Shown here one piece after another: positions 52,019-62,580 of a stretch of 64,000 bases of DNA. The notes below the pieces were generated by a model. The model made no database searches. It had not been told where the DNA came from and saw only the letters and a program-made list of their open reading frames with translations. This stretch comes from JAJYRX01 sp041655275 (GTDB lineage Bacteria > Pseudomonadota > Gammaproteobacteria > Burkholderiales > Burkholderiaceae_B). Numbering within the stretch: the first letter of the stretch is position 1; every line of letters begins with the position of its first letter. A program made the translations under genes and the position numbers. Location of the stretch: the NCBI GenBank assembly GCA_041655275.1, contig JBBAFU010000012.1:16437-80436 (forward strand), in the 5' to 3' direction.

Positions 52019-53573
52019 AAATCCACGCATCCATGGTTTTCAATGACGGATTGACTCTGGGCGCAAACGCCATCTGGTCGAGAACGTCTTTCTGCAGATC
52101 CATACCCGGTGCAATCTCGATGAGCTCCAGGCCATGTTCATCAACGCGAAACACTGCGCGCTCGGTGATGAGCAGCACTTCCTGGCCCCTTTCCCTGACA
52201 CCCCGGCAAACCGGATAGGTAATATGGGCCACCTGCTCCACCAGCTTTTTGCGGCGTCCTTCGCTGACAATCCGGAGCACCCCGTCGCCGGAGGCGATCT
52301 CCAGCCCACCCGTCGTGAAAGTGCCCACGAAAATGATCCGGGATGCATTGTGGGCGATATCGATGAACCCCCCGGCGCCCGGGTTGGCATTGCCAAACTT
52401 GCTGACATTCACGTGTCCGTGCTGATCGAACTCGGCAAAAGCCAGGGCGGTGCAACGGCATAGACCGCCGTCGATGACATCGAACTGCGTGATACCGTCG
52501 ATCAGGGCTTCCGGCCACATATTGGCGGAAAATTGCCAGCCCGTCATAACGACACCACCATAGGATCCGTGCTCCGTGGTGAAGCGGTAATCTGCAATCG
52601 ATTCCTCGTTCAGCACACCGTCTTCCGCCATCACCAGTGGCATGTCCGACGAAGCGCCAAACCCCAGAATGGTCAAGGTTCCCGGTCGCATTTCCCGATA
52701 GGCGCGCCTGCCCATGATCTTGTCCGCACCAAACGGAATGGTAGGCAGACTGTCCAGCTGCAGATTTTCCGGAGACAGATAACGGGTATCAAACGGAGTA
52801 TCCGTCACCATCATCTGGTCGGGAACCATCACGACCGCATCGACAAAATCTCCCGGTATACGCACCATGCCCGCAGCGCGGCTGAATCGCGCCGTGCGAC
52901 CGCTGACCTGCGCAACGACGCGCCCACCGCACGCTTTCGCGGCCAGCGCCAGCGCCAATGCCGACGACATCAGGCCTTCCGTCTCGAAAGACAGATTGCC
53001 GAACTCATCCGCCGTACTGGCACGAATGAAGGCGTGATCGATGGGCCAGCTGGGGTAAAACAGATATTCCTCGCCTTCAAACACGACCTTCTTCACCAGA
53101 TCTTCCCTGGACAGGCTGGTCAGCTTGCCGCCATCCTGATCCGGATCGATGTAGCTGCCCAGACCGACGCGGGTGAGATAGCCGGGACTCTTGCGTGCAA
53201 CTTCGCGCAACCAATGCATGGAGGCACCGATGGGCCAACTGTAGGCCTCGATGGCATCCTGGCGGATCAGCTGCATCACCTTCGGACGCTCCCCTGTGAC
53301 GGGGTGCACGGGATTGATATAGGAACCGGACACAATGCGCTTCATCAGCCCCCGGATAGCGACCCTGTCCATGCCACCGATTTCCATGGCATCGCCCGTA
53401 CCGCAGGGAAAATAAAAACACAGGTCACGCGGTGATTGCGTACTTTCAAACCGGTCACCCAGCGCCTTCAGCAGCGCATCCGGCGTGATCCAGCCGATGA
53501 CACCGACGCTCGCTACCGTCTGGCCGTCGGTGATCGGGGCCACCGCCTCTTCGAGAGAACAGAACTTGCTCAT
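51993..53573 (-). CDS. Family I CoA-transferase (acetate/3-oxoacid type, fused alpha-beta)
   Basis: 526 residues from the ATG at 53573 (GGAG upstream). Alpha and beta halves are fused in one chain. The catalytic Glu is E334 in FTTEHGSYGG, and GAGGFIDIAHNAS is typical of the beta half. It likely activates the carboxylate imported by the TRAP carrier of this operon. Its 3' end overlaps the convergent enolase-like gene by 26 bases; its start overlaps the crotonase stop by 4. Confidence 0.9.
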   Translation of the reverse strand: MSKFCSLEEAVAPITDGQTVASVGVIGWITPDALLKALGDRFESTQSPRDLCFYFPCGTGDAMEIGGMDRVAIRGLMKRIVSGSYINPVHPVTGERPKVMQLIRQDAIEAYSWPIGASMHWLREVARKSPGYLTRVGLGSYIDPDQDGGKLTSLSREDLVKKVVFEGEEYLFYPSWPIDHAFIRASTADEFGNLSFETEGLMSSALALALAAKACGGRVVAQVSGRTARFSRAAGMVRIPGDFVDAVVMVPDQMMVTDTPFDTRYLSPENLQLDSLPTIPFGADKIMGRRAYREMRPGTLTILGFGASSDMPLVMAEDGVLNEESIADYRFTTEHGSYGGVVMTGWQFSANMWPEALIDGITQFDVIDGGLCRCTALAFAEFDQHGHVNVSKFGNANPGAGGFIDIAHNASRIIFVGTFTTGGLEIASGDGVLRIVSEGRRKKLVEQVAHITYPVCRGVRERGQEVLLITERAVFRVDEHGLELIEIAPGMDLQKDVLDQMAFAPRVNPSLKTMDAWIFTDERPVF

Positions 53574-54316
53574 TTCCGTACTCCAAATTTTTCCAGCGTT
53601 GCCTGTGCAACAGGAAACTTGCAATTGTCCGCAAACATACGGTTGGCGACGGCATCGCCCGCTTCACCATGAAGGCCGGCATGCGGCGCGAAATACTGCT
53701 TCACCGCCTGGACGGCAACATCCGGCAAGGCCGCAAGTCCCCGGGCAACCGACAGTGCCATCGCGAGGGTCTGTCCATCGGGCGCAAGGTAATCGGCAAG
53801 CCCGATGCGATAGGCCTCGTGTCCGTCGAAATGCTGTGCACCCCAGGCCACACGTCGCGCCGCAACCGGCCCCAGGCGTGCGGCAAGTGTCTGCAAGCCC
53901 CAGGGCGGTATCCAGCCGATCTGGACTTCGGGCAGGTGCCAGCGACAATTCTCGGCACTCACGACCAGATCGCAAGACGCTGCGAAAATGAAACCGCCGC
54001 CCAGTGCGAAACCTTCCACTGCCGCAATCACAGGCTTGTTCAGCTGGCTGATATAACGGCAGAATTGGGCCGTTTCGGCTTCGTGCTCGCACATTCCCCG
54101 CATATCCATGGTGGCCAGCTCCTTCAGGTCGCTGCCCGCGCAGAAGCCCGGCGCGCTACCCGTAATGATGGTGACCCGTATCGAAGCGTCCGCGTCGATA
54201 TCGTCCAGAGCCCGCCGAAGTGACCTGACAGTGTTTTCGCCAAGCGCATTGCGCCGCTGCGGCCGGTCTATCGTCAGGGTGGCAATGACCCCTTCATCAT
54301 GTCGCTGTATCGTCAT
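53570..54316 (-). CDS. Enoyl-CoA hydratase/isomerase-family protein
   Basis: 248 residues from the ATG at 54316 (GGGAG upstream). FCAGSDLKE and FALGGGFIFA form the oxyanion hole. The first hydratase Glu is kept (WHLPEVQIGWIPP), the second is Arg (AARRVAWG). A hydratase-like but altered activity is likely. One base separates it from the FAD oxidoreductase stop. Confidence 0.9.
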   Translation of the reverse strand: MTIQRHDEGVIATLTIDRPQRRNALGENTVRSLRRALDDIDADASIRVTIITGSAPGFCAGSDLKELATMDMRGMCEHEAETAQFCRYISQLNKPVIAAVEGFALGGGFIFAASCDLVVSAENCRWHLPEVQIGWIPPWGLQTLAARLGPVAARRVAWGAQHFDGHEAYRIGLADYLAPDGQTLAMALSVARGLAALPDVAVQAVKQYFAPHAGLHGEAGDAVANRMFADNCKFPVAQATLEKFGVRK

Positions 54317-54317
54317 T

Positions 54318-55685
54318 TCATGCTCCCAACTCTGCACCGTCACGATTGACGAGTGCACGAATATCCTCACCCCTGATGGCCGCCACAGACATATCCTCAT
54401 GAATCGCCATTGCTGCTGCATGCCCGATCGCATGTCCGTAACTGAAGCATTGTGCGGTTACGCGTGCCGAGGCCATGGCCTCGTGCTCGGCCGACAGGCA
54501 GCGTCCCGCCATGAGCAGGGACTCCCCCCGTTCCGGTACAAAACATCCATAGGGAATTTCGTAATAATCCTCAAACAGCCAGGACAGGCGCGGTTTCTCG
54601 GTGCTGTGCAGCTCTATCGGCCAGGCCGAACGTGCGACACCATCCGCACGCTTGGTGCCGACCACCACATCCTCATTGCCCAGCGTCTGCCTTCCACACA
54701 CCTGGCGACTCTGGCGGATGCCGACCTGCACCCCCGTATCATTGAGCCAGGCATTTTCGCAACCCGCAATGTGGTCGCGAAGAAAACGCTCATACTCGCG
54801 CACCTGGAGACGCCCCTGATATTCCGCCTCGCTGAAATCACGCGCCAGCAAGGGGTTGAGCTCGCGACCGTCCTCACCCAGAATACGGGTCACGTTGCAT
54901 ACCAGCTCATTCGTTCGTGGCGACGGAAACAAAAAGATCTTTGCGCGCGGCAGCCGGTATGCGCCGGATGCATTGCACTCCCGTATCAAGGCGCTGATGT
55001 GCTCCGGCATGATGGAGTCGCCTCCATATTCCGCACGCAGGCGCTTCACGTCCACGTCGGCCATGCGAAAGATCATGGTCGGATTCTGAACCTGGCCGTT
55101 ATCTCCCACGCGGGTGGCGAACCCTGCCATCGCTGCCAGATCGGCATCCCCGCTGGCATCTATGGTGACGCGGGCACGCACCTCCAGCTTGGCCTGCTTC
55201 GTGTAGGCAAGCACACCGGCGACGCGCTCATCACCATCCATGAGCACATCGGTGACCGTGCAGTGATACAGCACCTGGACCCCCTGCTCATGCAGCAGAT
55301 ATTCGGCGCACTCGCGCCATGCGTGCGGGCTGTGGACCCGCGTATACGTCAGCCCGTAGCGCACGGGCCCAGTCAGACCATCGCGACTCTCCATCAGTTC
55401 GATGAAACGGTCGACGAAGCCGTGTACGAGCCGTACAGGCGGGTGTGCAGGATCCTCATGAGACAGATAAAGGCCGCAAATCGTGCCGGACAAGCCTGCA
55501 ACAGCCCCTCCGCCACAGAATCCGTAACGCTCCAGCAGGATGACCTGCAGACCCTGGGACGCTGCCGTACACGCAGCCGCCACACCCGCAGCACCACCGC
55601 CCACGACCAGCACATCGCAATCCAGTGCGAAGGCTTTCCGCGCATCCCGCAGATGCCCTCCCTGCGACAAAGTATGAATTGACAT
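54318..55685 (-). CDS. FAD-dependent oxidoreductase (FAD_oxidored family)
   Basis: 455 residues. The FAD-binding motif VVGGGAAGVAAA is at about 28-39, followed by LLERYGFCGGGAVAG and TIDASGDADLAAMAGF. The C-terminal MAGRCLSAEHEAMASARV closes the FAD site. No signal peptide. Family members oxidise diverse substrates, including heterocycles and hydroxy acids. It is placed between the TRAP genes and the acyl-CoA genes, so it may act on the imported compound before CoA activation. Substrate unknown. Confidence 0.88.
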   Translation of the reverse strand: MSIHTLSQGGHLRDARKAFALDCDVLVVGGGAAGVAAACTAASQGLQVILLERYGFCGGGAVAGLSGTICGLYLSHEDPAHPPVRLVHGFVDRFIELMESRDGLTGPVRYGLTYTRVHSPHAWRECAEYLLHEQGVQVLYHCTVTDVLMDGDERVAGVLAYTKQAKLEVRARVTIDASGDADLAAMAGFATRVGDNGQVQNPTMIFRMADVDVKRLRAEYGGDSIMPEHISALIRECNASGAYRLPRAKIFLFPSPRTNELVCNVTRILGEDGRELNPLLARDFSEAEYQGRLQVREYERFLRDHIAGCENAWLNDTGVQVGIRQSRQVCGRQTLGNEDVVVGTKRADGVARSAWPIELHSTEKPRLSWLFEDYYEIPYGCFVPERGESLLMAGRCLSAEHEAMASARVTAQCFSYGHAIGHAAAMAIHEDMSVAAIRGEDIRALVNRDGAELGA

Positions 55686-55691
55686 CTCACC

Positions 55692-57011
55692 TTACCTCCC
55701 GATCATCGTCTGGGGCAGCCACAGTGCAATCGACGGGAAAGCAATAATGAGCCCCAGCGCTATCAGCTGCAGCCCCAGGAAAGGCCACACCGAATTGAAA
55801 ATATTGCCTATCGTGATGCCCGGCGGCGTGACGCCTTTCAGATAGAAGGCAGCCGGACCAAACGGCGGCGAAATATAGCTGATCTGCATGTTCATGCAGA
55901 AGATGACGCCCAGCCATATGGGATCCAGACCGAGTGTCACTGCGACCGGCACAAAGACAGGCGCCGTCAGCAGCAGGATGCCGATCCAGTCAACCACACA
56001 GCCCAGCACGATCCAGATGAGGTTGATGGCGATCAGGACACCCCACTTGCCGCCTGGCAGGTCAAGCAGCATATCCTTGAGGTACTGTGTCCCGCCGGCC
56101 ATGGTATAGACACCCACGAGCACAGAGGCGCCGAAGAAGAGCCAGTACAGCATGCAGGTGACTTTCGTGGTATCAACGACGGCCTCGTAGAGACCGCGCC
56201 AGGTAAACCGCCGGTTCACCAGGGATGCAATGATGGCGCCCACCACACCCATGCCCGCGGCTTCCGTTGGCGTAGCCCACCCGAGATACAGCGAGCCGAG
56301 CACCATGAATGCAACGAAACCGGGCAGGATCAGGTTGCGCACATAAGCCAGTTTTTCGACCAGCGGCAGCGCCAGATCTTCATCCGAGGCCCGGGGCGCG
56401 ATTTCCGGCTGCAGATAGCTGCGGATGACGATGTACAGGACGTAGAGGCCGCCAAGCAGCAAGCCGGGAAACACGCCTGCCATATAGAGCTGTCCCACCG
56501 ATGTGCCGGACGTCAATGCATACATGATGAAGACAACACTGGGTGGAATGAGTGTTGACAGGCCGCCCCCGGCACAGATGGACCCCAGCGCGAGTGAATT
56601 GGCATAGCCCCGTTTGAGCATTGCCGGCAGGGCGACCACGCCCATGGTGACAATCTCTGCGCCGATCACGCCAACCATGGCAGCCATCAGCGCACAGGAA
56701 AACACGACAGCGACCGCGAGGCCGCCGCGCAGACGCCCGGACCAGATGTAGGCAGCCTTGAAAATATCCTCGGCAATGCCGGCCTTTTCAAGAACGTTTG
56801 CCATCAGGATGAACAACGGCACTGCCAGCAGAATATTGTTCCCCATCAGCGTATAGACACGGCTGACAATGATATTCAGCGTATTCAGATCAAAGAGCGA
56901 GACTGCCAGCACGACCGCTACGGATCCCGTGGCGAATGCAATCGGCAGTCCTATGCTCAATGCACCAATGAGGGCGATGAAAACAAAGAGGGTCAGGTAG
57001 CCTATGGACAT
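55692..57011 (-). CDS. TRAP transporter large permease (DctM family)
   Basis: 439 residues with about 12 membrane segments, GICAGGGLSTLIPPSVVFIMY-type core (here LGSICAGGGLSTLIPPSV) and the C-terminal ISPPFGPAAFYLKGV motif. It is the transport channel, with its DctQ gene 41 bases upstream on the same strand. Confidence 0.93.
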   Translation of the reverse strand: MSIGYLTLFVFIALIGALSIGLPIAFATGSVAVVLAVSLFDLNTLNIIVSRVYTLMGNNILLAVPLFILMANVLEKAGIAEDIFKAAYIWSGRLRGGLAVAVVFSCALMAAMVGVIGAEIVTMGVVALPAMLKRGYANSLALGSICAGGGLSTLIPPSVVFIMYALTSGTSVGQLYMAGVFPGLLLGGLYVLYIVIRSYLQPEIAPRASDEDLALPLVEKLAYVRNLILPGFVAFMVLGSLYLGWATPTEAAGMGVVGAIIASLVNRRFTWRGLYEAVVDTTKVTCMLYWLFFGASVLVGVYTMAGGTQYLKDMLLDLPGGKWGVLIAINLIWIVLGCVVDWIGILLLTAPVFVPVAVTLGLDPIWLGVIFCMNMQISYISPPFGPAAFYLKGVTPPGITIGNIFNSVWPFLGLQLIALGLIIAFPSIALWLPQTMIGR

Positions 57012-57052
57012 ATTTTTGGATTCTTGGCTATCGCGTCACAGTGTCAATGATG

Positions 57053-57547
57053 TCAGCCCTGCCCGGGCGGACGCTGGAAATCCTCGATGAGATTGGCCAG
57101 ACCTTGCAGGAGCATGAGCACACCGGCAATGGGTATGGCAAACTTCACCGGCCAGACGGGCGGATCCCACAAGGTGCCGGAAGTTTCCGAGATGGCAAAG
57201 GAGTTATTGGCCAGCTGCCATCCGTACCAGATCAGGGTCATGCAGTACGCGCCGAACAACAGGAAGGCGAGCACGTCGCAGATGCGGCGCGCCCGCCAGC
57301 CCATTCGCTCGTAGACGATGTCGACCACGACATGGCGGCGGTACCGCAAGGCATAGCCGCCACCGAGGACATAGACGAAACCGGCGATATAAGTCGTGGA
57401 TTCGTCTGCCCACACCGCCGGCGCATGGAACACGGTGCGCGCGATCACCTCGCGGGCGATGATGGCAACGACGAGCAGAATGAGCAGGCCGGAGATGCGT
57501 CCGACCCACTCATTCACATGCCCCATGAGATTGATGAACCAGCGCAT
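57053..57547 (-). CDS. TRAP transporter small permease (DctQ family)
   Basis: 164 residues with four hydrophobic helices, ADESTTYIAGFVYVLGGGYA and RRHVVVDIVYERM. It pairs with the DctM protein in the inner membrane and begins 2 bases after the binding-protein stop. Confidence 0.92.
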   Translation of the reverse strand: MRWFINLMGHVNEWVGRISGLLILLVVAIIAREVIARTVFHAPAVWADESTTYIAGFVYVLGGGYALRYRRHVVVDIVYERMGWRARRICDVLAFLLFGAYCMTLIWYGWQLANNSFAISETSGTLWDPPVWPVKFAIPIAGVLMLLQGLANLIEDFQRPPGQG

Positions 57548-57549
57548 GT

Positions 57550-58584
57550 TTACAGGAGCTTGATTTCACGCAGATAGTCCTGCTGGGACTCCACGGCCTG
57601 TTTTGCCAGTGCACTTTTCTTCGCCCATTCGCCCCAGACCTCATGCGCGAGCTTGCGGGCATGCAACCGGTCTTCCTGGCTCCAGTCGATCAGTTCGACA
57701 CCCTGACCCTTGAGCCGCTCGGCGGCTACCACGTCGTTCTTGGCAATGGTGTCGACCTGATAGAGGGAAAATTCGTCCCAGGTCTTGAGCAGTGTGGCCT
57801 TGACATCATCCGGCAGCGCAGCCCAGGCGGACTTGTTGACTGTCAGATCCTGTATGGGCATGGAGTGGAATCCAGGATAGGTTGCGTATTTTGCAATCTC
57901 GAAAAATCCAATTTTTTCATTGACGGAGATCGTGGACCAGTCAACCGTATCGACAACCCCTTTCTCCAGCGCCGAATAGGCTTCGCCGCCTGGAATCACG
58001 ACAATGGATGCCCCCATCTTGGCGATGGTTTCTGCGGCCAAACCCTGTGCACCGCGATGCTTCAGGCCCTTGAAATCGTCCGGGTGATGCAGCGGCACCT
58101 TCGATGTCAGCGACTCCACACCCCACCAGGTGCAGCCGATGGTATAGGCGTTGTGCTTGTCATACGCCTGGCGGATCATCTCTATCCCGCCCTTGTTGCG
58201 CAGCCAGTCATCCTGCTGGGACGGCTCGGTATAGCCGAACGAGAAGTCACCAATCACGGCCAGCGCCGGCTCCTTGCCGGCAAAATAACCGGGGTACGTG
58301 GAATGCCCCTGAATCACATTCTGGGACACCGCATCCAGCGTTTCGAAAGTGCCGACGATCGCGCCGGCGGCAAAAGGCGTGATCTCAAGTACACCCTGGG
58401 TATTCTTGGTCACGTTCTCACAAAAAGTCTGGAACATCCCGTAGGTGTCTTCCCCTGCACCCCACAGCACCTGAATTTTCCACTTATGCTTTTTCTGTGC
58501 CAATGCCAACGCCGGAAAACCCATGGCCGAAGTGCCTGCCAGTGCTGCTCCAGCCGTCAATAACGTACGACGCTTGATCTGCAT
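57550..58584 (-). CDS. TRAP transporter solute-binding protein (DctP family)
   Basis: 344 residues. The N-terminus MQIKRRTLLTAGAALAG has a twin-Arg, Tat-like signal, which is common among TRAP binding proteins. The ligand region follows (WKIQVLWGAGEDTYGMFQTF, HPDDFKGLKHRGAQGLA, VDWSTISVNEKIGF). It is the first gene of the third catabolic operon; AGGAG precedes the ATG. Confidence 0.92.
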   Translation of the reverse strand: MQIKRRTLLTAGAALAGTSAMGFPALALAQKKHKWKIQVLWGAGEDTYGMFQTFCENVTKNTQGVLEITPFAAGAIVGTFETLDAVSQNVIQGHSTYPGYFAGKEPALAVIGDFSFGYTEPSQQDDWLRNKGGIEMIRQAYDKHNAYTIGCTWWGVESLTSKVPLHHPDDFKGLKHRGAQGLAAETIAKMGASIVVIPGGEAYSALEKGVVDTVDWSTISVNEKIGFFEIAKYATYPGFHSMPIQDLTVNKSAWAALPDDVKATLLKTWDEFSLYQVDTIAKNDVVAAERLKGQGVELIDWSQEDRLHARKLAHEVWGEWAKKSALAKQAVESQQDYLREIKLL

Positions 58585-58644
58585 GTCTCGTCTCCTGTGT
58601 GGTCAGCGCTGGCATTGAAGTTGAAATATCGCCAGCTCATGTTC

Positions 58645-58674
58645 ACTATATTAGTAATATATGACGAGCGTCAA
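58645..58674 (-). promoter_or_regulatory. Sigma70-type promoter with overlapping 15-base palindrome
   Basis: On the minus strand TTGACG (58669-58674) and TATAGT (58645-58650) are 18 bases apart, with the predicted start near 58638, some 54 bases before the dctP-like gene. The palindrome TATATTAGTAATATA (58647-58661) overlaps the -10 box and spacer, a typical repressor position. The regulator is not obvious; the GntR protein at 49856 is one candidate. Confidence 0.7.
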
Positions 58675-58753
58675 GCAGGTAAATTCCCTTGGCATATCGC
58701 GGGCTGAAGCCCAAAGCCTGCCGTCACACACTGCACCGATCGGGAGTGCACAC

Positions 58754-58785
58754 GCAAAAACGCCATACCCGAGGGTATGGCGTTT
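58754..58785 (-). terminator. Intrinsic terminator of the rpsL-rpsJ (str) operon
   Basis: A 10-base perfect stem CGCCATACCC / GGGTATGGCG (58761-58770 with 58773-58782), extended by AA/TT, is followed on the minus strand by a T5 run (58756-58760). It lies about 30 bases after the rpsJ stop and shows that this operon ends after S10. Confidence 0.9.
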
Positions 58786-58813
58786 CTGAAAAATGATGCG
58801 GATCGCGTTTGAT

Positions 58814-59125
58814 CTACTGCAAGGCGATCTCGACGTCCACCCCTGCAGGCAGGTCAAGGCGCATGAGCGCATCCACCGTCTTGTCGGTGGGATCGACGAT
58901 ATCCATCAGCCGCTGGTGGGTACGCATCTCGAACTGGTCGCGCGAAGACTTGTCGACGTGCGGCGAGCGCAGGACGTCGTAACGGCGGATACGTGTCGGC
59001 AGGGGAACGGGGCCGCGCACGACCGCACCGGTGCGCTTTGCAGTATCCACGATCTCGGCAGCCGACTGATCGATGAGCTTGTAGTCATAAGCCTTCAGGC
59101 GGATGCGGATTTTCTGGCTTTTCAT
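58814..59125 (-). CDS. rpsJ: 30S ribosomal protein S10
   Basis: 103 residues from MKSQKIRIRLKAYDYKLID at 59125. RTGAVVRGPVPLPTRIRRY and the loop SPHVDKSSRDQFEMRTHQR are conserved. S10 is also the NusE transcription antitermination factor. It usually heads the S10 operon; here it closes the str operon and is followed by a terminator. Confidence 0.98.
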   Translation of the reverse strand: MKSQKIRIRLKAYDYKLIDQSAAEIVDTAKRTGAVVRGPVPLPTRIRRYDVLRSPHVDKSSRDQFEMRTHQRLMDIVDPTDKTVDALMRLDLPAGVDVEIALQ

Positions 59126-59196
59126 GGGGATTCCTAAAGAACGAAAGCGAAACGGAAGCGACGAAGGCAAGCGCCTTCGCCGTACGCACGCAAGAA

Positions 59197-60387
<1,191 letters not shown>

Positions 60388-60424
60388 AATTCAACCCATT
60401 GATCTTTAGGGAAAACAAACATTC

Positions 60425-60446
60425 GCTGCCCGCGCCGGCGGGCAGC
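60425..60446 (-). terminator. Hairpin in the fusA-tuf spacer
   Basis: GCTGCCCGC / GCGGGCAGC is a 9-base perfect stem with a 4-base loop, 8 bases after the fusA stop, followed on the minus strand by GAATGTTTGTTTTCC. It looks like a partial terminator or processing site that could set the fusA to tuf ratio; no clear tuf promoter was recognised. Confidence 0.5.
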
Positions 60447-60454
60447 ACCCATCA

Positions 60455-62560
60455 TTACTTGCTGCTGCGTGCGCTGATGATTTCATCAGCCACACTCTTG
60501 GGAGCCTCGGCGTAATGCTTGAACTCCATGCTGTAGGTTGCACGCCCCTGGGTCTGTGAACGCAGGCTGGTCGCATAACCAAACATTTCCGCCAACGGCA
60601 CCTCGGCCTTGACGATCTTGCCGCCGCCGACGATATCGTCCATGCCCTGCACGAGACCGCGACGGGAGGAAAGGTCTCCCATGACCGTGCCGGCGTACTC
60701 TTCGGGCGTCTCGACCTCAACCGCCATCATGGGCTCGAGCAGAACCGGCGAAGCGCGGCGCATGCCTTCCTTGAAGCCCATGGATGCGGCGACCTTGAAC
60801 GCGTTTTCGTTCGAGTCCACATCGTGGTAGGAACCGAAGAACAGGGTGACCTTGACATCCACCACCGGATAGCCGGCGAGCACGCCCGAAGGCAGGGTTT
60901 CCTGGATGCCCTTGTCGACGGCGGGAATGTATTCGCGCGGAACCACACCGCCCTTGATCTCGTCCACGAATTCGTAACCGCTGCCCTGGGGCAGGGGCTC
61001 GAGCTTGAGCACCACGTGACCATACTGACCGCGACCGCCCGACTGACGCACGAACTTGCCTTCGACCTCTTCGCACACCTTGCGGATGGTCTCGCGATAG
61101 GCGACCTGGGGCTTGCCCACATTGGCGTCCACGTTGAACTCGCGCCGCAGGCGATCGACCAGCACCTCGAGGTGCAGCTCGCCCATGCCGGAGATGATGG
61201 TCTGGCCGGACTCTTCGTCACTGCGCACGCGGAAGGACGGATCCTCCTGGGCCAGACGGCCCAGCGCGACACCCATCTTTTCCTGGTCGGCCTTGGTCTT
61301 GGGCTCGACGGCCTGCGAAATCACGGGCTCGGGGAACTCCATGCGCTCGAGCAGCACATGGGAATCCAGATCGCACAGCGTCTCGCCTGTGGTGACGTCC
61401 TTCAGGCCCACGACTGCGGCGATGTCACCCGCCACGACTTCCTTGATCTCGTTGCGGCTGTTGGCGTGCATCTGCAGGATGCGCCCGATGCGCTCGCGCT
61501 TGCCCTTGGCCGGGTTGAACACCATGTCACCCGAACGCAGCACACCGGAATACACACGCACGAAGGTGAGCTGGCCGACGAAGGGGTCCGACATCAGCTT
61601 GAAGGACAGGGCCGCGAACTTGGCGTTGTCATCCGCTTCGCGCGTGATGGGATTGCCCTCGTCATCCATACCCTGGATGGCCGGAATGTCGATCGGCGAC
61701 GGCAGATAGTCGACCACGGCATCCAGCATGCGCTGCACACCCTTGTTCTTGAAGGCCGTACCGCAGAGCACGGGCTGGATCTCGCCGGCGATCGTGCGAA
61801 TGCGGATGCCCTCGTTGATCTCGGCCTCGGTCAGCTCGCCGGACTCCAGATACTTGTCCATGAGCGTCTCGTTGGCTTCGGCCGCAGCCTCGACCAGCTT
61901 CTCGCGCCACTCGGCCGCCTGATCCACCATGTCGGCCGGAATATCGACGTATTCGAACTTCACGCCCAGACTGGCCTCATCCCAGATGATGCCTTTCATC
62001 CTGACGAGGTCGACCACGCCCTGGAAGCCTTCTTCGGCACCGATGGGCAGCACGATGGCCACGGGGTTGGCATTCAGGCGCAGCTTGATCTGGTCGAAAA
62101 CGGCATAGAAGTTGGCGCCGGTACGGTCCATCTTGTTGATGAACGCCAGACGCGGCACACCATACTTGTTGGCCTGGCGCCACACTGTCTCGGACTGGGG
62201 CTGCACGCCGCCTACCGAGCAATACACCATGCAGGCACCATCGAGCACGCGCATGGAACGCTCGACTTCAATCGTGAAGTCGACGTGTCCCGGCGTATCG
62301 ATGATGTTGATATGGTAGGCAGGACGGTCCTGGTCCATGCCGGTCCAGAATGTGGTCGTGGCAGCCGATGTGATGGTGATGCCACGTTCCTGCTCCTGCT
62401 CCATCCAGTCCATCGTGGCCGAACCCTCGTGGGTTTCGCCGATCTTGTGGTTGATACCGGTGTAGAACAGGATGCGTTCGGTGGTCGTCGTCTTCCCGGC
62501 GTCGATATGCGCGGAAATGCCGATGTTGCGATAGCGCTCGATAGGAGTCTTGCGGGCCAT
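60455..62560 (-). CDS. fusA: Elongation factor G
   Basis: 701 residues. G-domain motifs AHIDAGKTT (about 17-25), DTPGHVDFT and NKMDRTGANF; the domain IV motif GGRGQYGHV is present. It drives translocation of the ribosome. Normal length, 20 bases after rpsG. Confidence 0.98.
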   Translation of the reverse strand: MARKTPIERYRNIGISAHIDAGKTTTTERILFYTGINHKIGETHEGSATMDWMEQEQERGITITSAATTTFWTGMDQDRPAYHINIIDTPGHVDFTIEVERSMRVLDGACMVYCSVGGVQPQSETVWRQANKYGVPRLAFINKMDRTGANFYAVFDQIKLRLNANPVAIVLPIGAEEGFQGVVDLVRMKGIIWDEASLGVKFEYVDIPADMVDQAAEWREKLVEAAAEANETLMDKYLESGELTEAEINEGIRIRTIAGEIQPVLCGTAFKNKGVQRMLDAVVDYLPSPIDIPAIQGMDDEGNPITREADDNAKFAALSFKLMSDPFVGQLTFVRVYSGVLRSGDMVFNPAKGKRERIGRILQMHANSRNEIKEVVAGDIAAVVGLKDVTTGETLCDLDSHVLLERMEFPEPVISQAVEPKTKADQEKMGVALGRLAQEDPSFRVRSDEESGQTIISGMGELHLEVLVDRLRREFNVDANVGKPQVAYRETIRKVCEEVEGKFVRQSGGRGQYGHVVLKLEPLPQGSGYEFVDEIKGGVVPREYIPAVDKGIQETLPSGVLAGYPVVDVKVTLFFGSYHDVDSNENAFKVAASMGFKEGMRRASPVLLEPMMAVEVETPEEYAGTVMGDLSSRRGLVQGMDDIVGGGKIVKAEVPLAEMFGYATSLRSQTQGRATYSMEFKHYAEAPKSVADEIISARSSK

Positions 62561-62580
62561 GATTGTCTATCCTTGGGGGG

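Noticed and set aside
58604..58625. Sigma54-like sequence TGGCAT-N5-TTGA on the plus strand
   Set aside because: The invariant GC of the -12 box is GA here, and it points away from the dctP-like gene into the ribosomal operon.
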